Shown in pieces: positions 12,251-24,588 of a DNA stretch of 64,000 nucleotides. Every line of letters starts with the position of its first letter. The first letter of the stretch is position 1. Source of the stretch: Eublepharis macularius (Eukaryota; Chordata; Lepidosauria; Squamata; Eublepharidae); contig NC_072795.1 in the NCBI RefSeq assembly GCF_028583425.1, forward strand, positions 67,966,001-68,030,000. The letters are read 5' to 3'. The notes under the pieces are model-generated. The model made no database searches. It saw only the letters and a list, made by a program, of their open reading frames with translations, and had not been told where the DNA came from. Made by a program: the position numbers and the translations under genes.

Positions 12251-12370
12251 GTGTGTGTTACATGGTGTCAAGTCACTTCCAACTTATGGCGACCCTATGA
12301 ATTAACAACCTCTAAAACTTCCTATCATTAATGGCCTTGCTTAGTTTCTGCAGACTGAAGGCTGGGGCTT
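12251..12370 (-). mobile_element. BovB/RTE-related fragment
   Basis: The block 'tcaagtcacttccaacttat', 'ggcgaccctatgaat', 'tcctatcattaatggccttg' followed by 'tctgcagactgaagg' matches a familiar squamate repeat end related to BovB/RTE. Only about 120 bases remain. Assignment rests on recognition, not on a search. Confidence 0.45.
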
Positions 12371-13063
12371 GGGATTCCCTGTTCCCAGCCTCTGCCTCCT
12401 CCACCATTCACCTGGTCGGGGGGAGGGAATGGCACGGAAATGGGACAGGAACCTCTCAATGTGCACTGCAGAATGCTTCCATGTTCTGCTGGGAATTATG
12501 TCATTTCTAGTTCAATGCAAAAGTGTTCTGGAGTGTCCGTGCATGAGGTAAGTACTCTTGTCGTACACACACACACCCATGACCCCGCTTTCCTGGTTTG
12601 AGACCCAGCGGACCTGGCAACCCTATGTGGAATACATTACAATAGTCTAGTTTTGAGGTCACTATGGCATGGCTTCACAAGACCAGATCAGCCAGGTCAA
12701 GGGAGGGTGCCATCTTCTGGAGTAAATGAATGTGGAAGAAAGCGCATGCACTGGCCCCGTCATGGTCCTGGGCCCATAGGCCTCAAGGAAGCCTGAGGCC
12801 TAGAGAAAATTTACAGGAGGCTTGTCTGCCAGTTCCCATGCAGGTCTATATTTCCCAAGATCCTTCCCAGCTTTAGGATTGGACTAAGGGAAATTGAAGG
12901 GAAAAGGAAAGTCAATCATCACCAAGGAGGCTGGGCCATTGGAGAACTAATACAAGTCCACCCCGAAGAGGGTGTTCCATATGTAGCTCTGAGAACGTTC
13001 TGCATGCTATTAAAGAAGTTATTTCAGCTTTTAGGGTTTACTGCTGAAATCACTGCTGTTATA

Positions 13064-13325
13064 GCTAGTTTGGTGTAGTGGTTAAGAGCATGGGACTCTA
13101 ATCTGGAGAACTGGGTTTGAGTCCCCACTCCTCCACTTGAAGCCAGCTAGATGACCTTGGGTCAGTCACAGCTTCTAGGAGCTCTCTCAGCCCCACCCAC
13201 CTCATAGGGTGTTTTGTTGTGGGGATAATAATGGCATACTTTGTAAACCACTCTGAGTGGGCGTTAAATTGTCCTGAATGGCAGTCTATAAATCAAATGT
13301 TATTATTATGATATTATTATTATTA
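13064..13325 (+). repeat. tRNA-derived SINE, essentially full length
   Basis: It starts GCTAGTTTGGTGTAGTGG (A-box-like), with a B box GGTTTGAGTCC near 13126. The core is 'gatgaccttgggtcagtcac' and 'cccacccacctcatagggtg', and the 3' end is 'gtcctgaatggcagtctata' followed by a TTATTATTA tract. The same family occurs at 1666, 42521 and (minus) 58936. The core resembles MIR/CORE-SINEs and the tail an L2 LINE. Confidence 0.82.
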
Positions 13326-13885
13326 AATGAGTCTTGTTTTCACAGTCTTTGTACAATCTTGCACATGGGTTCTATAACTGCAGAGAACGAACTCCAGGAA
13401 TATTCTAGACTTATAGACAGGGTACTCAAGAAGAGGATTTGAATGTGTGCATGTGCTTTGTGATGGAACTATCTCTTAAGGCATTACCATTCAGGGAATG
13501 CTGCTTGTGGCCTTATTCCACCATGGCTGCGTGCTGTGCATTTTTAAATGATGGAAGAAATTTGGGAATATGGGTGGTCTGAGAACAATAGCATTTGCTG
13601 TGTCTGCATGTAGAAGTGTCTTGGAATTAACACGGTGGGTATCTGTTCACATTTGGTTGTGTTACTGTCCCATAACCTGAAGTTACAGCCTTACTGGTCT
13701 AGAATGTTTAAAATATGAGAATTCTGATCCCAGCAGTGCCATAAGAGATACGTTAATGTAGAAATGAGATTAAAGCAAAGTAAAGCAACTGAAGCAGATA
13801 GTATTCAGTTGTGGTGGGTGAGTTTTACGCAATTAGAAAAGAGTTATTCACACTGACTCTTCTCTGTAAGCATGCACCATGTAGG

Positions 13886-14289
13886 CAGCACCGGATCCAG
13901 GGTTGCCCACGCCCGGGGCAACCCTTGGCTGACTGCCTCTCCCTGCACTGAGTGATGACGTCACTTTGGTGACATCATCACGCAGGGCGGATGGAAGCAG
14001 CGTGCGGGGCTGAGAAGCCGCCCGCCCCATTCGCCTCCCCGCAGGCGAATGGCGTGGGGGGCCTTGCAGCCCCCTGCACTGCTTTCACCTGCTCCGCAGG
14101 AGAGGACAGGGGGCGGCCGGCTTGCCAGGCACCCCCTGCCCTCGAGGGCAGGCAAAAGCAGCGTGGGGGGCTGTGAGGCTGCCCGCGCTGCCGCCTGCGC
14201 ACTCTGGCAGCTGGGAGCTGCTCCCGGCACCCCCTCCCTGGCGGCGCCAGGGGCAGACTACCCCCCTGCCCCCCCTAGATCCGGCCCTG
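13886..14289. mobile_element. GC-rich non-autonomous hAT transposon (404 bp)
   Basis: Left end CAGCACCGGATCCAGGG; right end CCCTAGATCCGGCCCTG, an imperfect terminal inverted repeat. Flanks are CATGTAGG (13878-13885) and CATGTAGA (14290-14297): 7 of 8 bases match, the 8-bp TSD length of hAT elements. The interior is very GC-rich with several hairpins (gcctccccgcaggcgaatgg). The short overlapping open frames here on both strands are by-products of the composition. Confidence 0.8.
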
Positions 14290-14742
14290 CATGTAGACAG
14301 GGTCCTAAAAATAGAAAAGGGATAGTTTCCATAAAAACAAAATTAGATTAGTTACTTTTGACTGATTTTCATTTAAGAAGGCCTTATCAGAAGCTCTAAA
14401 ACAATAGAGGGAGAGGGTGGGAGTTAGGTACTTAGAAGGAAAGAAGCATTTGATGCTCCATTTTAACAAACTGCTTTCTAAGCCCACCAGAAGTTGCTTA
14501 TAGCATTATATGTATGATGTGTTTATGGAGGCTCCAAAAACAGTTTATTTGCACATGAACTATGTAAAACCCTGCATAGCTTTTTATACCAGACTAGCTT
14601 GATACTCGTGCTTTGCTACGATGTTTAATTACTTTAAATCCAGTTATAATACTTATCAGTATACTAGAAACAAAGCCCATTGTGGGAAAAAATACAATGG
14701 GCTCTAGAAAGGGGAGAGTGGGTAGGCAGATATTCCTTCCTC

Positions 14743-16190
14743 CTCTGTCACTGATCCCAGCCGGTGAAGGAGTGGGGTGGGCATTGCCACTTGCTCCACA
14801 CCTGATCTCAGCAACATGAAGGGGTGGTGGGCTTTGCTGCCTGCTCCATGACTGATACAGGCCAGGTAAAGGGGGCAGGCATTGCCACCTGCTCCACTCC
14901 TGATCCCAGCCGGGTGAAGGGAAATGGGCATTGCCTTCTTCTCTGCGCCTGATTATGGCTAGGTGACGGGGGGCAGGCACTGCTGCCTGCTCTGCTCCTG
15001 ATCCCAGCTGGGTGAAGAGGGGTGGGCATTGCCACCTGTTCCTTACTGGGCAAAGGGAGGAGTGAGCACTACCTTCTGCTCCTCGCCTGATCCCGACAGG
15101 TGAAGGCAGGCGATGGGCTTTGCTACGTGCTTCGCTCCTGATCCCAACTGGGTGAAGGGGATGCGGGCATTGCCACCTTCTCTGCTTCTGATTCCGGCAG
15201 GTTGAAGGGGGCCAGAGATTGCTGCCTGCTTGGCTCCTGATTCCGACAGGGTGAAGATGGGGTGGGCATTGGTGCCTGCTCAGTGCCTTATTCCAATAGG
15301 TTGAAGGAGGCGGGCATTTCTACGTGCTCCACTTCTTGTCCCAGCTGGGTGAATGGAAGAAGGGAATTGCCACCTGCTCTGTGCCTCATCCCACCCAGGT
15401 GTAGGCACTGGGAGGGCATTGACACCTGCTCCACTCCTGATCCCAGTTGGGTGAAGGGGGCAGGCATTGCCACCTGCTCTGCTCCTTATACCAGTTGGGT
15501 TAAGGTGCGGGTGGGCATTGCCACCTTCTATTACTGGCTGTGTTAAAGTGGGAGGTGGGCATTGCCACCTGCTCCGCTCATAATACTGGCTGGGTTAAGG
15601 TGGAAAGTGGGCGTATTTACTTGCTCTGCTCCTGATCCCAGCTGCATAAAGGGGGGCATTGCCACCTTCTCTGCTCCTAATATCAGCTGGGTTAAGGTGG
15701 GGGGGGCGGCACTGCCACCTTCTCCGCTCCTAATAACTCAGTTAAGGCAGAGAGTGAGCAGTGCCACCTGCTCCTGGTCCCAGCTGGCTGAAGGGAGTGG
15801 GTATTGCCACCTTCTCTGTGCTTAATATCAGCTGGGTTAATGTAGGGGCGGGCATTGCTACCTGCTCTGCTCCTATTACCAGCTGGTTGAAGGTAGGGGC
15901 GGGCATTGCCACCTGCTCCACTCCTAATACCAGCTGGGTTAAGGCAGAGGTTGACATTGCCATCTGCTCTGCTCCTAATACCAGCTGGCTTAAGGCGGGG
16001 GTGGGCATTGCCACCTGCTCCGCTCCTAATACCAGCTGGGTTAAGGCAGGGGACGGGCATTGCCACCTGCTCCACTCCTAATACCACCTGCCTGAAGGGG
16101 ACGGGCATTGCCACCTGCTCCACTTCTAATACCAGCCGGGTTAAGGCGCGGGGAGGTTGTTGCCACCTGCTCTGCTCCTGTTCCCTGCCT
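14743..16190. repeat. Minisatellite, ~50-bp unit, about 29 copies
   Basis: The unit is built from 'ctcctaataccagctgggtt', 'aaggcgggggtgggcattgc' and 'cacctgctccg', with units of 40-53 bases. Reading through by eye I count about 29 units. Early units (14743-15470) say 'cctgatcccagctgggtgaa'; later ones (15480-16180) say 'cctaataccagctgggttaa', so two subtypes occupy separate halves. Long open frames on both strands arise because the unit lacks stop codons in some frames. They are not proteins. Confidence 0.9.
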
Positions 16191-16521
16191 GGGCTTCCCA
16201 CCATGGCATGTTTTCTGGAGCGATATGGTGAGTTACTTGGGCTTTCCTCTGCAGCAGCGCCCTCTGGTGGTGCACCAGGGTATAAAGTGAGTCATCTGAA
16301 ACACGCTTACTCAATTATATAGTAAGATAACATTTTTTGGTTTGTGTTTTTTGGCAGGAGCCTGCCAGCCACACAGGAAAGCCAGGCCCCAAAGGGAGAT
16401 TGGCAACCATAGTGAACTTTTAGGGGAAGACTGGGAGGTGCATTTTACCTCAGGACACATTCAGTGACTCCCAATAGCAACTGCATACTGTTTAGAATGT
16501 AGGGGGGTGAGGACCAATCAG

Positions 16522-16626
16522 GCCGCATATGCATATGACCTCTGTGTTGCAACTGGCTTGTGGGGAGGGATGAAGTGTGGAATGTTGTGAGCCCCAATTG
16601 GCCCACATATGCAAATGACCTTGAAA
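16522..16626 (+). promoter_or_regulatory. Duplicated CCAAT + octamer-like modules
   Basis: Two similar modules lie about 85 bases apart: 'ccaatcaggccgcatatgca' followed by tatgacc, and 'ccaattggcccacatatgca' followed by aatgacc. The second contains a perfect octamer (ATGCAAAT). They sit within the composite repeat, so they may be repeat-internal promoter pieces or chance. No transcript start is visible. Confidence 0.25.
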
Positions 16627-16966
16627 GGCTGGCCCAATCATGGAAGAGTGGCCAAGTTGGCAGCAGGCGGCGGCCCAAGCAGGCAGCAGCCTGCCAGCCA
16701 CACATGGAATCTGTATCCCTTTGGGAAAACACATTTGACCCCTTTTTACCCCCTTAGCAGGTGAATTTCTTAAAATCCTTTTTTAGTGAGTATTTACATC
16801 ATGAAAGGAATGTTCTCCCCAAATTTCATGTTTCTAGGTCCAAGGGTTTGGGATGGGCGTTGATGAGTCAGTCAGGACACTTGTCTTTATATAGATAGAT
16901 AGATTATATATCAATGATATAGAAACTGCAGGGGATGGAATGCTATATGTGAACATACCCTAGCAG

Positions 16967-17753
16967 CAGGGCTTTTTTTCCGGGGAAAGAGAATATGCTG
17001 CCCTGTCAGTACATGCGCGCACTGCACACGCATTCTGGGACTGCGGGATGATGTCATTTCCGGGAAGCGACGTCATCATGCAGGCCATGGCCACCCCAGG
17101 AGCACTCCCTTGCACTCCATGAGGGGCCCGATTTGGTCCAGATCAGGCCAAATTCATCCTGGATCTGGCCTGAATTTGACCTGAACGAGCTGCTGTGGCA
17201 TGGGGGAGCACTCTCCCACCCAGCAGCAGCCAGATCCAGGCCATATTGGGCCCAAATGGACCTGAAACGGCCCGGATCAGGCCCGAATTGGCCTGGAACA
17301 GGCTGCTGCCACATGGGAGAACATTCCACTGACAGGCAGCGGCCCGATCCTGGCCATTTCAGGCCCGATCCTGGCCATTCAGGGCCCAAATTGAGCCAAA
17401 ATGGGCCTGAAACAGCCCAGATTGGGCCTAAATCAGCCTGGAGCAGGCTGCTGCAACACGAGAGAGCACTCCTCCACTGGGCAGCAGCCTAATTGGGCCC
17501 AAAATGGCCTAAAGTGGCCCAAAATGGCCAGGATTGGGCCACTGTCGGGTGGGGGAGTGTTCCCCCACCCGGCAGCTGCCCGATCTTGGTCATTTAGGGC
17601 CCAATCCGGACCGTTTCAGGCCCAAAATGGCCAAAACAGGCCCAAAACGGCCTGGAATGGCTGGGACGTTTTGAAAGTACCCTCATGATGTGGGTATTTT
17701 TAGAGGTGCCAGAGCACCATTCCTGGGCGTTTTGGCTCAAAAAAAAATCCCTG
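16967..17753. mobile_element. Non-autonomous hAT transposon with internal tandem repeats (787 bp)
   Basis: It starts CAGGGCTTTTTTTC and ends AAAAAAAAATCCCTG, and is flanked by perfect 8-bp copies of CCTAGCAG (16959-16966 and 17754-17761). TSD length and the CAGGG termini fit hAT. The middle (about 17110-17660) is a degenerate tandem array of 'ggcccgatc(c)tggcc', 'ggcccaaaatggcc' and 'gagcactcctccactgggca' blocks, rich in GGCC. No transposase remains. It lies only 127 bases upstream of the next CNNM2 exon. Confidence 0.88.
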
Positions 17754-17844
17754 CCTAGCAGGAAAAAGGAAACAAACCCAGGGGAGGGGGACTATAGTTA
17801 ACATGGGATTTTCAGGTAAAGGATGGATATTAACCCATATCTAA

Positions 17845-18030
<186 letters not shown>

Positions 18031-21000
18031 TGAGATGAAAGAGAGCTTGAGAAATCATCCCAAGTATAAAGTATAATATAATCAAGAGGTTGTATACCTT
18101 CCATCGCAGGGAAGGTACAAGAGCGAGTACCCAGTCATCCTGACTCACAGTCGCACTCTAACCTCTGCCCAAGAGAGGTAGCCCAGCTGAAAGAGTCTGA
18201 ATGGAGTCATGGCATGGGCTGCTAGGAGCCCTCTCCCCAGAAACAACTGTGTTGAGCACAGCTCCCTGGGCGATTCCCTCTGGTAGGCATGGGTTGTGCT
18301 CCCTCTCCTGCCCGTGAACCTCAACTATATAAGCCAGCATTGGGGAGGCGCCAGTGAGGGGAGAGGGTAGGCTGGTGTGAACAAGCAAGTCAGGGAAACT
18401 GGCTCTTCAGCTCCTTCTTATCTCTTGGTACACCCCTCACCAAGCCAGGAGTCGGAGACGGTAACCTGTATGTGGTGGTTGTTAGTCAGACATTCTGGAC
18501 TTAGCGCTCCTGTGTGGGAGTACAAGGTACACCCTGATTTTTGCAAAGTTCCTCCTGCACACTCTTGCCCTGCCACCATGTGCACTCTCCCCCCCCCCCC
18601 TTGCACTCTTAAGTCCTCACGGCAGAGGGCTCTCGGGCAGAGCCTCAGGCCATGTCCCTGCTTACCTCGGTTCATAGGCACGCAGGCTGGAAGTTATGTG
18701 GGGTGAGGGGGACTGCTGTGGAGGGGGCTTGCCCACTGTGGGGGCACAAACAGATTGTTTGCTGCGATAGTTGGCATCCTATGCTCCGCTGGGCTTCTTG
18801 GGCAGGGCCAGTCTCAAGGGGGATGCAACTTTCCCCCTACAATGGGCACCTATAGGCTACAGCACCATTTTTCATGGCATAATTTTCTGCCACTTCAGGG
18901 GGCATTGAGATGCCCAGAACAGCTTAGAGAGTGGACTCATGCCCCAACTTCTGCTTTGAACTCCAGCCTGCGGGCCCAAGAATTTACGCCCTGGTTACGC
19001 CTGCACCCAGTCACCATGGCTAGGTGCCAGTGTAGGAGCCAGGCAGAACAGGGCCAGGCTGCAGCACCATCTTGGGGGGGGGGGGAGAATGGCGGTGCAA
19101 GGCCAGGATATGCCGTTGTAACTTCTAGTTGGCTTCCAGGGCACTTTCAGCCCCTCCTCTCAGGATTACACTGCCTGATCGGTTTGAAACTTCCCTCATA
19201 TCTGGACCTATGCAAAGATCCAAATGACTCCTGGCCTCAAGATGAGCAGTGCATGTTCTTGTACCCCAGCAGAGGAATGAACAGGAGAAGATTGGGAAGG
19301 GAAAATCCAATTCCAGTGTTCATCAGGAACCATAGAATGAACTGAATCTGCTGTAGTTGTGCTGGGGCCCTATTGGGGAAGGAACAGACCTTCTCTAACA
19401 GAAGAAATAGTTAAACCTACTGCTATTTTTGCTCGCTGAAAAACCAGAATTAGGAATAAATTCCTGAAAATTCCCTTCTGGAATTAAATCGATGACAAAA
19501 TGCTGGATTCTAGCCCAGAACCAGATTATTTCCCCCTGTATTCTGGCAGTGGGGCATACCTACGATAGACTTGTTTGCCACCAGTGCAAACCAAAAGTGC
19601 AAGTACTTCTGCTCCAAAGTAGCCTGGGATGCAAGTTCTTTGGGGGATGCTTTTCAACTACCATGAATAGAAAGTCAGTATTATGCCTTTGCCCCAATTC
19701 CATATAATTCCACAGATTTTATGTAAAATGAGGACAGAATGCACAAGAACCTTAGAGGTAGCCCCCTTTGGGCTGAGGCAGGCATGGTTCCCTGTAGTCC
19801 TAATAGTGTATCAAAATTGGTATCATGTTCTCCCACCTGAGGACAACCTCTTCTTTCAGGGACCATTCCTACATCCAAACATATCCAGCCTCCTGACACA
19901 GGACTTGAGGGCATGGCTACCTGAAGCTCTTTGTTCGGGGAGAGACAATGTAGCTTTGATTAACAGCTGGAGATTCTTCTTCAGCTGATAAATTGCTCTG
20001 GAAAAGGAAGGATCATAACTACTTGTGTCTACTTGTGCTCCACTTGACAACTCTACTGAAGGTTTTACTGTCCAGGTTTCTGGGTGATGACTAGAGATTA
20101 GAATGTTGGAAGCCAAGAAACATTTACTCGCAGCTACAATTGGAAGTCAAAGGCAAGTCAACCCTCGTTCTTAAACTTAAGTACTTCTTTGAACTTCAGA
20201 GAACTAAGCAACTCTGCAACACAGCTATTTCTTCTGTGGTGAGATAAAATTCTACTTTCCGGGTCTTGTCTCTATTTTTTACTTCTTAATTGAGAGAAGA
20301 TTAATGATACATCATTAGCAGAAAGCTTTTAACCTACATATGTGATAAGAAAGATTTAACGGACTAAGGGAAACCAAAAGTTTATTGTTTGTTTTTCTCT
20401 ATAATTTGTGAATTTGTATTGGGAGAAAGTATTTTGGCCGGACTGGATAAACAAAATTACGTAGAAGGAGCTCAGGCTGAAACACTGGCCTTGAAATTCC
20501 GTCTGGAATGTAAACAAAGATTATAGGAGTAAACATCATCTGCAAAAGACTTTATCAATTATTTATAGAGAAACAGAGCCATCTTGTGGAATATGTCTCA
20601 AGGCACAAGGAAGTGCACAGTTTCAACAGACATCACACCTAGAGATTTGATGCAAAAACTTTTTGATCAATTAGGTGACAAATTTGATTCATTTGAAAGG
20701 AAAATGGAAGACCATTTAATGAAATTTAAGGCAGATCTAACTGAACAAACTAAAAATATTGAAGGAGCTGTTAAAAAACCTCTCAGGATGTAAAGAAGTT
20801 GAACAAGCAAGTAGAGATCCTGGACAGTAGAACAGGAGTGCTTGATAGAGAATTGGAGAAATATCAAGATAATTTAGCTTTATTGGAATTAAAGGAGAAA
20901 GAATATGCTCTGTGACTAAGAGGCATCAGGGAGACACAAGAGGAAGATATTCGACATAGAGTTGTCGAGGCTTTGGTAGAATTTCTTCAGTTGGACATCC

Positions 21001-22475
21001 CAAGAGTTGATATGGAAGTGGATAAAGTATATAGATTCTCCACCAGGTATGCAGCACAGAATAAACTACTGGAAGATATTATATTTTGTCAAAAAGCCTA
21101 TGAGAGACCAACAACATTACAAGAAGAAACTGAGAATACAGGAAGCTGAAGTCATCCTTTTAAAGGAGATACACTCAGAATTCTGAGGAAGCGAAGAGGC
21201 TATGTATTTTTAACAGAAAAGATGAAACACAAGAAAATCCCATTTAGATGGGACAAGTTGGAAAGAATGAATCTTACTTTCAAACAACAGAGATTCAGGT
21301 TGAATTTGGTACCAAAAATAAAAGATTTCTTTGAAAGATATAAGAAACAGTCCATATTGGAACAGAAAGAAGAGTAAGAACAAGAAGATAATTAAATCCT
21401 AAATATGGATTACAAATGCATAACATGGATTATAAATGAAGTGAATGCTCCTCAAAAACAATGGAAAGTATTTTATTATTTTAAAAAATTGACAGCCGAC
21501 ATCATTTGCTTACAAGAAACTCATATTAGGAAAAAAGCCATCAAGTATTTGCATTACAAAATTTGTGGGGGGGATTTGTCTCTTCAGATAATGGGGTGGT
21601 ATTGCATCTAAAATCATCATTGAAACCAAAACTTGTAATATCTGACAACCATGGTATATTTGTGTGGGTGGAGATGACATTAAATGGGAGCAAAACTTTG
21701 GTGGTGGAAATCTACACACCAAATAAGGAAAAGGGGAGGTTCTACAAATATCTTTGGGAAAAATTGGTGGGTCTATCCTATGGAAACTGCTGTTTGATGG
21801 GGGATTGGAATGGCGTAGTTTCTACACAGATGTTCTGAGGGAAAACATAAAAGTTACTCAAGGCAAATTACCAAAGGTTTGTTTTGACATGATTGATAAT
21901 ATGGGTTTGGTGGATGTGTGGAGACAAAAAAATGGGGACTCAAAAGAATCTACGTTTTACTCTTGAGAGACGTAAATCTTTTTCATACATAGATGTGGTC
22001 TGAGTATTGAAAAATCTGGTGACCAAAATTAGTAAAGTGGAGATATTGCCAAAGTCTTTTTCTGACCATAATCCCGTAAGTGTAAGTTATAGAACCAAAT
22101 TCAGTTCATTTATGTGGCAATTAAATGAATCTTTACTACAGAAAGGGGTAATTGTAGAGGATTGTAAAAAAAGACTGAAATAATTTTTTGAATTAAATTT
22201 GAATAAAGGTACAGATTTACGAATGGTTTGGGATGCAAGTGAAGCATTTATAAGAGACTACTTATATGTCATAATTCGGAATTGAAGGGGAAAAAGGAGG
22301 AAAAAATGCAAAGTATTCTGCAAGAATTTTTTTAAAAAGGAAGGAGAATTTTAACAAGTGCCAGGGAATGTCAAGGTACAACAAGAGATAAAAGGTTTAC
22401 AGCAACAGCTATCAATGCCAATAAGGGATTTAGAGAAAAAGTTAAACTTTGCTAAGCAGAGAAACTTTGAATTTG

Positions 22476-22763
22476 GTTGTTGTGGGTTTTCCGGGCTGTA
22501 TTGCCGTGGTCTTGGCATTGTAGTTCCTGATGTTTCGCCAGCAGCTGTGGCTGGCATCTTCAGAGGTGTAGCACCAAAAGACAGAGATCTCTCAGTGTCA
22601 CTGTGACACTGAGAGATCTCTGTCTTTTGGTGCTACACCTCTGAAGATGCCAGCCACAGCTGCTGGCGAAACGTCAGGAACTACAATGCCAAGACCACGG
22701 CAATACAGCCCAGAAAACCCACAACAACCATCGTTCTCCGGCCGTGAAAGCCTTCGACAATAC
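22476..22763. mobile_element. Palindromic Penelope-like insertion in L1 ORF2 (288 bp)
   Basis: Two arms of about 126 bases, 22476-22601 and 22603-22728, are inverted copies with their centre at about 22602 (GTGTCACTGTGACAC). I see two differences, both of CpG-decay type (ttccggg/ttctggg; cctgatg/cctgacg). A non-palindromic tail, 'tcgttctccggccgtgaaag' plus 'ccttcgacaatac', follows. The insertion is flanked by a perfect 13-bp duplication AACTTTGAATTTG (22463-22475, 22764-22776). Fold-back arms plus a long TSD fit a truncated Penelope-like element; the family call is inference. Confidence 0.78.
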
Positions 22764-24064
22764 AACTTTGAATTTGCTAATAAACCGGGGAAGTGGTTGG
22801 TGTGTAGACTGAGAAAAGAGAGAGAAATGATTTTAAAACTGCAAAATGGGGATACTATGCTAACAGAAAATGGGGCCATTCAAAAGACCTTTTAAAAGTA
22901 TTATTCAAATTTATATAGAAGTCAGGATATTTCTTCAAGGAAACGGAATGATTATCTAACAAAACAGAAGCTACCTAAAATTATGGAAAAATAACAACAG
23001 GTGATGAATGGCCCAATAATGATCCAGGAAGTGGTGGAAGCAATTAAAAAGATGAAAGCTGGGAAGTCACCAGGTCCTGATGGACTATCAGGCCGATATT
23101 ATAAATGCTTTGAAGATGAGATTTTAGTACCTTTGCAAAACACAATTAATACGATTTTGTTGGGTGGAAAGATGCCAGAGACTTGGAAAGTTGTTAATAT
23201 TACATTGACACCCAAAGAAGGGCAAGATTTGACACTAGCAAAAAATTATAGACCTATATCATTGTTGAATAACGACCACAAACTATTTAGCATGATATTA
23301 GCAGAAACACTTAAGCTCTCAAAGACTTTATTTATGAAGATCAAAGTGGTTTTTTGCCCAAAAGACAGTTGAAAGACAATGTCAGAACTGTATTGGATAT
23401 AGTGGAATACTTGGATAAACATAAAGAAAAACAAGCAGCTCTAATTTTTTTGGATGCGGAGAAGGCTTTGACAATCTGAATTGGATTTTCGTGTTCCAAG
23501 TGTTGGAAAAGATGGATTTTGGGGAGAATTTTATAAAAAGGGTGAAAGTTTACACTTCAGACTGCTAAAATTATTGTTAATGGAGAATTAATTAAACCAT
23601 GTGAGATACAAAAAGAAACACCTCAAGGATGTCCATTGTCACCACTTCTCTTTATTTTGGTGTTGGAGCTTTTGAATAGAGATATTAGACAGGAGGAAAG
23701 GATTAGAGGGGTAAAAATTTTAAAAAGCGTCATATAAACTAAGAGCCTTTGCAGATGATTTAGTTTCAATCTTGGAAGATCCTCTAGAAGGAATTGAAAC
23801 ATTGATGGAGAAGTTGACAGAATTTGGTACTCTGGCAAGTTTCAAAATAAATTAACAGAAAACAAAAATGTTAACGAAAAATATAGATACTAAAAGCCAG
23901 GAAGAACTCATGAGAATAACGGTTTCAAGGATGAAAAAAGGTAAAATATTTAGGCATCAGGCTGACAGGGATGAATTGTAAGCTATTTCAAAATAACTAT
24001 GTTAAGACATGGAAAGAAATTAAAAAGGATATGTTAAGATGGGACAAAGTACAAGCTGTCCTTG

Positions 24065-24588
24065 TGTCATGTTTCACTGTGCCCATTCATCCATGCCAGT
24101 ATTAATTATATCTGTTCTGATGCTTATATGCTTAGGTGCCAGTTGTAACTCAATTATGTTCTACTGCCAGTTATTGTAATCATAACCCTGGTGTAACTCA
24201 ATTTCTTGTTGCTAGTATTATAGTGGATTCTCAAACGTTCACAGGTGGCTGTCTGTTTACAACTTTGAACTTTTCCTCTGGACTATGATATCACTCCTCT
24301 GGAGTGATAGCACAAATATGCAAAATGTTCTCACACAGAAAAGAACAATGAATTGTTTGGGCATTGGGAGGGGGAAGGAAAGTTGGGTAGGAAAGAGATG
24401 TGTTTTTCCCATGTTGCCATTCTTGTCAAACTTCTACTAGAACTACTTAGTTGCTTACCTTACTCCTAAGTAGACCTTTGGACCTGAATATGGAAAAGAT
24501 CTGATTTCTGAATAAAAGTCATTTAACCAAGTCTCACTATAATGAACCAGGGATCCGTCTGCTGTATTCTGTCATCCATACCCTGACA
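24065..24588 (+). mobile_element. Solo LTR in L1 ORF2 (524 bp, TSD CCTTG)
   Basis: Starts TGTCATGTTTC and ends CATACCCTGACA, flanked on both sides by CCTTG (24060-24064, 24589-24593). Removing it rejoins the L1 sequence at 'caagctgtccttg|ttgcggagaat'. An AATAAA at about 24512 lies in the second half, suggesting plus orientation. No internal coding sequence remains. Confidence 0.88.

Larger units (their letters stand above)
14590..16910. mobile_element. Unclassified composite repeat containing a minisatellite
   Basis: The left edge reads 'gactagcttgatactcgtgc' and the right edge 'gagtcagtcaggacacttgt' followed by TTTATATAGATAGATAGA. Both edges resemble termini of an interspersed element I have seen in animal genomes but cannot name with confidence. 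Near the left edge a short inverted repeat (tagaaacaaagcccattgtg against tacaatgggctctagaaa) forms a hairpin at 14664-14709. The centre is the ~50-bp tandem array. Boundaries are estimates. Confidence 0.45.

Noticed and set aside
14743..16190. CRISPR-like array
   Set aside because: The units are contiguous tandem repeats with no unique spacers between conserved repeats, in a vertebrate genome.
15692..16204. 170-codon and other long frames, both strands
   Set aside because: They are produced by the ~50-bp minisatellite whose unit lacks stops in several frames; the translations are simple repeats.
18080..18640. Possible LTR with a TATA box near 18327
   Set aside because: I could not find TG...CA edges with a matching 5-bp duplication, so it is only mentioned within the intron entry.
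18755..19345. 196-codon open frame
   Set aside because: No family motif, no splice-site logic with CNNM2, and composition typical of GC-rich noncoding sequence; other frames of similar length overlap it.
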